Positions 58,964 to 64,000 of a stretch of 64,000 nucleotides of DNA are shown here, one piece after another. The notes beneath the pieces are model-generated. The model saw only the letters and a program-made list of their open reading frames with translations, was not told the DNA's origin and ran no database searches. How positions within the stretch are numbered: the stretch's first letter is position 1; every line of letters starts with the position of its first letter. The stretch is from assembly GCF_965204195.1 (NCBI RefSeq), contig NZ_OZ241975.1:868001-932000 (forward strand), written 5' to 3'. The translations under genes were made by a program, and so were the position numbers. This DNA comes from Poriferisodalis sp965204195 (lineage in GTDB: Bacteria > Actinomycetota > Acidimicrobiia > Acidimicrobiales > Poriferisodalaceae).

Positions 58964-60118
58964 ATGCCCCCCACACCTGACCCTTCGACCGCCCCAGCCG
59001 GAACCCAGCCGCGCCTGCATGCCACTGACCGCCGCAACGGCATGCCTGCCGGCAAGGTGTTGCTGGCAGGAGCGCTCGGGCTAGCGCTGGCGATCGTGCT
59101 CAACTCGCAGCAGCTGCTGCGCGAGGCCCAGCAGCAGCCGTTCGGCTATGGGCGCGATGCTTCGATGGCAGTGTGGGAACCAATCGAGGGCGTCGCCAGC
59201 GCCGTCGGTGCGCACCTGCCGCGCTTGTGGGCCGACGAGGCGCTGGGCCGGGACGTACTCGATCCCGGCGCGATGACTGATCCCTTGAGTTCCGTCGCTG
59301 CCGACGAGGCGGTCGACGAAGTCGGCGGCGCCGTGGCTGAAGATCCGACACGTGCTGGTGTCGTGGTTGCCGATCCGGCGATTCCGGCGATCGCGGGTGC
59401 CGGAAGTTCCGATGACGACGTGGCAACAGGAGCGCCCGCCACCACGATGCCGTGGTTCCCGACTGCGGCCGATCCGCTGCGGCTGCACATCATGGGCGAT
59501 TCGATGGTGCAGTTCTTCGGCCACGTCATGGTGGGCCTGGCCAACGACACGGGCGTCATCGAGGCCTCCACGGAGCATCAGCTTTCTAGCGGCCTGAGCC
59601 GACCCGATTTCTACGACTGGCCGACCCGCATCGTGGAAGTCCTGGCAGCCGAGAACCCCGACGCGGTGGTGCTGATGTTCGGCGGCAATGACGCGCAGGC
59701 AATCGTTGTGGACGATCAGATCGAGCGCCCCTTCTCGGAGGCCTGGGTGCAGGAGTACTCGGCCCGGGTCGGCCATGCCATGGACCTGGTGACGACCGAT
59801 CCCGACCGGGAGCTGATCTGGGTCGGTCAGCCGATCATGGAGGATCCGGAGTACGACTCGCGCATGCAGCGGGTCAGCGAGATCTTCGAGGCCGAAGCCG
59901 CCAAGCGTGACCGGGTGCACTACGTGGATACTCGGAACCTGTTCCGGGGGCCCAATGGCGGCTTCAGTCGCTATGTGGCCGACGCAGATGGGCAGCTCGC
60001 CGATGTGCGGCTCACAGACGGCGTCCATCTCAGCACCGTCGGCGGACGCTGGCTGTCGCAGGTGCTGCTGGACGAACTTGGACTCTTCGTCGACCTGTCG
60101 TCTGGCGCTCAGTCGTGA
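58964..60118 (+). CDS. SGNH-hydrolase family protein (DUF459-like), partner of MBOAT
   Basis: A 384-aa protein with a cytosolic start, one helix (VLLAGALGLALAIVLNSQQL) and a 100-residue Ala/Asp-rich spacer. The SGNH domain follows: LRLHIMGDSMVQFFGHVMVG (catalytic Ser), VVLMFGGNDAQAIVV (Gly-Asn) and LTDGVHLSTVGGRWLSQVLL (Asp-x-x-His). Anchored outside the cell, it would accept acyl groups from the MBOAT protein and transfer or remove them on a surface glycan. The start lies four bases after the MBOAT stop. Confidence 0.9.
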   Translation: MPPTPDPSTAPAGTQPRLHATDRRNGMPAGKVLLAGALGLALAIVLNSQQLLREAQQQPFGYGRDASMAVWEPIEGVASAVGAHLPRLWADEALGRDVLDPGAMTDPLSSVAADEAVDEVGGAVAEDPTRAGVVVADPAIPAIAGAGSSDDDVATGAPATTMPWFPTAADPLRLHIMGDSMVQFFGHVMVGLANDTGVIEASTEHQLSSGLSRPDFYDWPTRIVEVLAAENPDAVVLMFGGNDAQAIVVDDQIERPFSEAWVQEYSARVGHAMDLVTTDPDRELIWVGQPIMEDPEYDSRMQRVSEIFEAEAAKRDRVHYVDTRNLFRGPNGGFSRYVADADGQLADVRLTDGVHLSTVGGRWLSQVLLDELGLFVDLSSGAQS

Positions 60119-60170
60119 AGCGCCGCCCGCCGCAGCGACATCACAGAGCACGCAGCCGCGGCGCATCGCA

Positions 60171-61919
60171 TTAGCGGCACAGCGGTTTGAATTCGAATCC
60201 GCGGTCTGAGAGTCGTTCGAGCGCCATGTCGAGTCCTCGCACCGTCGCCGAACGAGGGCCGCCACCGTCGTGCAGCAGAATGATGGCACCGGGATAGGAC
60301 CGGGCGACGAGGCCGTTGGCAATCGCCTGGGCCGGGCGCTGTTCCCAATCGCGCGGGGAGTAGCTCCAGCCGACCAGTCTCAGGCCCAGCTCGTTGGACC
60401 ATTCCTCTGTGGATTTGCCGATGGCGTAGTAGGGAGGTCTGAGGCACGGGGTGGCGAGCGGCCCCAGGATCTCCTGGGTGCGCCCGACGGAACGGTCGAA
60501 GGCCGTCTTCGAGACACGTGCGAGCGACTCGTGTTGCCAGGAGTGGTTGGCGAGCGTGTGGCCCTCGTGCGCGATGCGCTGGATGAGCAGTGGATATCGC
60601 TCTGCGAGGTAGCCGACGACGAAGAAGGTCGCTCGAGCCCCGTGGCGTGCCAGCACGTCGAGCACTTGCGGTGTGTAGGTCGGGTGCGGTCCGTCGTCGA
60701 ATGTCAGGTAGACGACTGGCCCGTCGTCGGGCAAGGCTGGCGGGGAGACGTGCGTGCTCGACCAGAAGCCGGTGGGGTCGCGGGTAGCTATGCCCTCGCC
60801 GAGTGCAGCTGGGAATACGTCGATGGAAAGCCGGTAGTCGACCGGCTCGGGGAGCGACGACGCGACCCTGACCGTCCAGGCTCCGCTCGCCGGCACGTGG
60901 GTTGCGAATCTCTGGGTCTGCTCGGCGATGGGCACGAGCGCTGCGCCGTCGCCGAGACGGGCCTCCAGCCAGACTCCGGCCGGCGCGGTGAGCGTCGCCA
61001 CCATGACGTCATGTTCGGCGGCGTGAACGACATACCGGTGCCGCTCACGCAGCTCGATCCGATCCGACATGACGGTGCCTATGCCATCGAGCTCGAACGC
61101 CAGCGGCGTCGCCGGCCTGGTGATCTGCAGCGCGGGCACATTGTTGATCGGCTCGATGCGGGTGGCAGTGGCGATCCACGCTGCCGCCGGTTCTGCTGCA
61201 CCCGCGCTGTCGGGGCTGATGGACAGGGTGGTGCGTCGTGTGACCACGGTCAGCGGCTCGCCGGGCGGTCGGTCGAAGAGTGATACCTCGATCGCGCCGT
61301 GCCGGATGTCGATGGTGTCGATGATGATGTGACGGCCCAATTCCACGGGCGGCTGCACTTCGAATGCCTCTCCGGTATCCACAACGGGTACCAGCAGATT
61401 TCCCTCCGGCAAGTCAGCGAATCGGGCCTCGACGTACACGACGACGTCCTCGACGCCATCGCCGTTCAGATCGCCCCGGGCCACTTCGGGATGAAGCACA
61501 AACGCGGAGTCTGGGAACGATGTGCGCAGCGCGGCATCGAGATCCGCAGGCAATGGCTCTGGCTCGACCGTGTCGGATTCCACGACGTCCGGCTCGTGAT
61601 CCTGCTGAGCGGCGGGTTGATCGTCGATGCCTTCGCCGGACGCTTCGGGATCATCCGGCAGCCCGGGATCGCCGGATGGCTCGCCTGACGCCGGCTCGCT
61701 TGAGGTCGGTTCGTCGGGAGTGCTGGGTGCGGGCGGGGGAAGGGTCGGCAAGGGAACTGCCGCCGACGTCGCGTCACTCGAAGCGTCAGGCCGCTCGGCA
61801 ACACCCAGTTCACTTGTGGCCGGCGCCGCGTTGGGGCCCTGTTGAACCTGGCATGCGCCGCTCAGCACGGCAGTCAAGATCAGCAACCTGACCAGGCTAG
61901 GGATGCCATGTCCGCGCAC
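60171..61919 (-). CDS. Polysaccharide deacetylase lipoprotein (NodB domain)
   Basis: A 582-aa secreted lipoprotein: signal and lipobox (LLILTAVLSGACQVQQG), a Ser/Pro/Glu-rich spacer to about residue 120, a region with one FG-GAP-like calcium loop (RGDLNGDGVEDVVVYVE), a beta-sandwich-like middle part, and a C-terminal NodB domain (VVYLTFDDGPHPTYTPQVLD with Asp-Asp, the HSWQHESL zinc site, RPPYYAIG, and IILLHDGGGP). It would deacetylate a cell-wall or extracellular glycan. It is convergent with the MBOAT/SGNH pair. Confidence 0.9.
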   Translation of the reverse strand: MRGHGIPSLVRLLILTAVLSGACQVQQGPNAAPATSELGVAERPDASSDATSAAVPLPTLPPPAPSTPDEPTSSEPASGEPSGDPGLPDDPEASGEGIDDQPAAQQDHEPDVVESDTVEPEPLPADLDAALRTSFPDSAFVLHPEVARGDLNGDGVEDVVVYVEARFADLPEGNLLVPVVDTGEAFEVQPPVELGRHIIIDTIDIRHGAIEVSLFDRPPGEPLTVVTRRTTLSISPDSAGAAEPAAAWIATATRIEPINNVPALQITRPATPLAFELDGIGTVMSDRIELRERHRYVVHAAEHDVMVATLTAPAGVWLEARLGDGAALVPIAEQTQRFATHVPASGAWTVRVASSLPEPVDYRLSIDVFPAALGEGIATRDPTGFWSSTHVSPPALPDDGPVVYLTFDDGPHPTYTPQVLDVLARHGARATFFVVGYLAERYPLLIQRIAHEGHTLANHSWQHESLARVSKTAFDRSVGRTQEILGPLATPCLRPPYYAIGKSTEEWSNELGLRLVGWSYSPRDWEQRPAQAIANGLVARSYPGAIILLHDGGGPRSATVRGLDMALERLSDRGFEFKPLCR

Positions 61920-62004
61920 CCTTTGATGATGGCCGGTCTAGAGAGGCGAGCAGCGGCAGCCCAACTCAGTCACACTGGCCGCAGTCGCGGCCAATGCCAG
62001 CCGC

Positions 62005-62091
62005 CTAGCCGCGGCCGCAGTTGGGGCGCTTGCCGTGATTGGCTTTGCTGCGGCGCGCCCGGAGCTTTCGCTTGTTGGTGCGCTTCGACAT
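62005..62091 (-). CDS. bL37-like small ribosomal protein (28 aa)
   Basis: The minus-strand frame reads MSKRTNKRKLRARRSKANHG followed by KRPNCGRG and a stop. A short, Lys/Arg-rich protein with a SKANHGKRPN core is the pattern of bL37, the very small large-subunit protein found in mycobacterial ribosomes (sequence recalled, not checked). It lies alone between the deacetylase and CoA-transferase genes and is easily missed because of its size. The final Cys-Gly-Arg-Gly is not part of the pattern I recall. Confidence 0.8.
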   Translation of the reverse strand: MSKRTNKRKLRARRSKANHGKRPNCGRG

Positions 62092-62141
62092 AGGCGTTTC
62101 AGGCTATCGACAGCGTGCTGGTATCCGGTCGCATCGCCATT

Positions 62142-62195
62142 GCTTCCCGCTCTTGTTCCCCATGCTCATGCAATTGGGCTCACGGGCCCTGGGGC

Positions 62196-62201
<6 letters not shown>
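62142..62201 (-). repeat. Dispersed element, copy 5 (over CoA-transferase stop)
   Basis: On the minus strand it reads GGCTGAGCCCCAGGGCCCGT, GAGCCCAATTGCATGAGCAT and GGGGAACAAGAGCGGGAAGC. It is the closest relative of copy 2. The GGCTGAGCC at its 5' edge includes the TGA stop of the CoA-transferase gene. Confidence 0.85.
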
Positions 62202-63335
<1,134 letters not shown>

Positions 63336-63551
63336 GGGTTCCTCCCCGTCTATGGATGTCTCGGGCGCGCACCCGACCCGGCGAAGTCTTGCACGCAGCG
63401 CTCCGCACCGCCCGGCCTGGCGACTGCGCGTTCGCGGCGATCCGTGCGCTGGCCTTCCATGCGCCGCTTTTGCGTGTGCTTTTGCCGCTCCAGGCGGCAT
63501 TTCTGCACCCAAAACGGGCACGGTCGGTGCACTCACTAGCCTCGCCCGGCG

Positions 63552-64000
63552 ATGGAGCGCTTTGGGTTCGTGGGTCTGCCCAATGCGGGGAAGTCGTCGT
63601 TGTTCAATTCGCTTGCCGGCGGCGGGGCACTGTCGGCGCCGTACGCCTTTGCCACCACCGATCCGAACGTCGGTGTGGCCCGGGTGCCAGACCCCCGGCT
63701 CGATGCGCTCGCCGAAATGAGTGCCAGCCGCAAGGTGGTGCCCACCACCACGGAGTTCATCGATATCGGCGGGCTCGTGGAGGGCGCCAGCAAGGGCGAG
63801 GGTCTCGGCAACCGTTTCCTGGCGGGGATCCGCGAGGTGGACGCGATCGTCTTCGTGCTCCGCGCTTTCGGTGATCCCGACGTGCCCGGCCCCGCCGACC
63901 CGCTTGAGCACCTTCGCATCGTCGAGACCGAGCTGACGCTGGCGGACCTGGAGTCGGTGGACTCGCGGATCGGCCGCCGCCGCAAAGCAGCACGCAGCCA
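63552..64000 (+). CDS. ychF: YchF/OLA1-family P-loop ATPase, 3' end outside window
   Basis: The first 149 residues of a redox-regulated Obg-like ATPase. MERFGFVGLPNAGKSSLFNS is the Walker A region. GALSAPYAFATTDPNVGVAR, FIDIGGLVEGASKGEGLGNR (switch II, Asp-x-x-Gly) and FLAGIREVDAIVFVLRAFGD are family-typical, followed by TELTLADLESVDSRIGRRRK. It is universally conserved and binds ribosomes. It has no recognised partner here. The start is the ATG at 63552; the end of the gene lies beyond 64000. Confidence 0.95.
   Translation, partial: MERFGFVGLPNAGKSSLFNSLAGGGALSAPYAFATTDPNVGVARVPDPRLDALAEMSASRKVVPTTTEFIDIGGLVEGASKGEGLGNRFLAGIREVDAIVFVLRAFGDPDVPGPADPLEHLRIVETELTLADLESVDSRIGRRRKAARS

Overview
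The window is high-GC chromosomal DNA (roughly two-thirds G+C by eye) from an actinobacterium. The gene content best fits the class Acidimicrobiia or a close relative. Pointers are an MshC-type mycothiol ligase, a 28-codon bL37-like ribosomal protein, a moeA/moaC neighbourhood ending in a SepX/GlpR-like membrane protein, many acyl-CoA enzymes, and frequent GTG starts. The class assignment is inference; no rRNA gene is present. No integrase, transposase, phage gene or CRISPR array was seen.

Layout. 1-8.6 kb: a ChaN/erythromycin-esterase-like protein cut by the window edge, mshC, an orphan ParA ATPase, a RecB-like nuclease, an enoyl-CoA hydratase, mutM, an NfeD/SPFH membrane pair and a P1 (S58) peptidase. 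8.6-12.1 kb: a leader-like region with an extended Shine-Dalgarno sequence and two tiny ORFs, an acyl-CoA dehydrogenase, then a compositionally foreign cassette (palindrome, 31-aa ORF, proteasome-like Ntn-hydrolase, 56-aa partner). The cassette is followed by a decayed copy of the dehydrogenase 3' end. 12.1-18 kb: a minus-strand block with a second enoyl-CoA hydratase, an aminotransferase, cobO and a BtuFCD-type transporter behind a cobalamin riboswitch. 18-31 kb: NAD, thiamine, Fe-S and redox genes, a B12-dependent acyl-CoA mutase subunit, acuI, a PIG-L deacetylase, and an HMG-CoA-synthase-like/OB-fold fusion followed by a thiolase.

31-46.5 kb: dxs with a flippase-like gene, tldD/tldE, a PHP phosphoesterase, uppP, a SAF-domain protein, an FmdB zinc ribbon, then a UDP-sugar pyrophosphorylase, moeA, moaA, moaC and a SepX-like gene, tRNA-Ala(CGC), and a sterol desaturase/3-beta-HSD pair. 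46.5-64 kb: an orphan amino-acid-binding lipoprotein, a single-chain two-component system (GAF-PAS-kinase-receiver-winged helix), Sco1 and CtaG for cytochrome oxidase assembly, aminopeptidase N coupled to a tiny membrane protein, an adenosine-kinase-like PfkB protein, a phosphohexomutase, a surface-glycan group (MBOAT acyltransferase, SGNH esterase, polysaccharide deacetylase lipoprotein), the bL37-like ORF, a class III CoA-transferase, and the start of ychF.

How the genes connect. The riboswitch-controlled transporter and cobO would supply adenosylcobalamin to the mutase in the same window. Uridylyltransferase, phosphohexomutase, uppP, MBOAT/SGNH and NodB genes all concern envelope sugars. 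Three layers of non-coding structure stand out: a dispersed element of about 60 bp in at least five copies (one forms the C-terminus of the transporter ATPase), a set of short tandem repeats that start on or just after stop codons, and the cassette at 10.1-11.8 kb, the strongest candidate here for an undescribed system.
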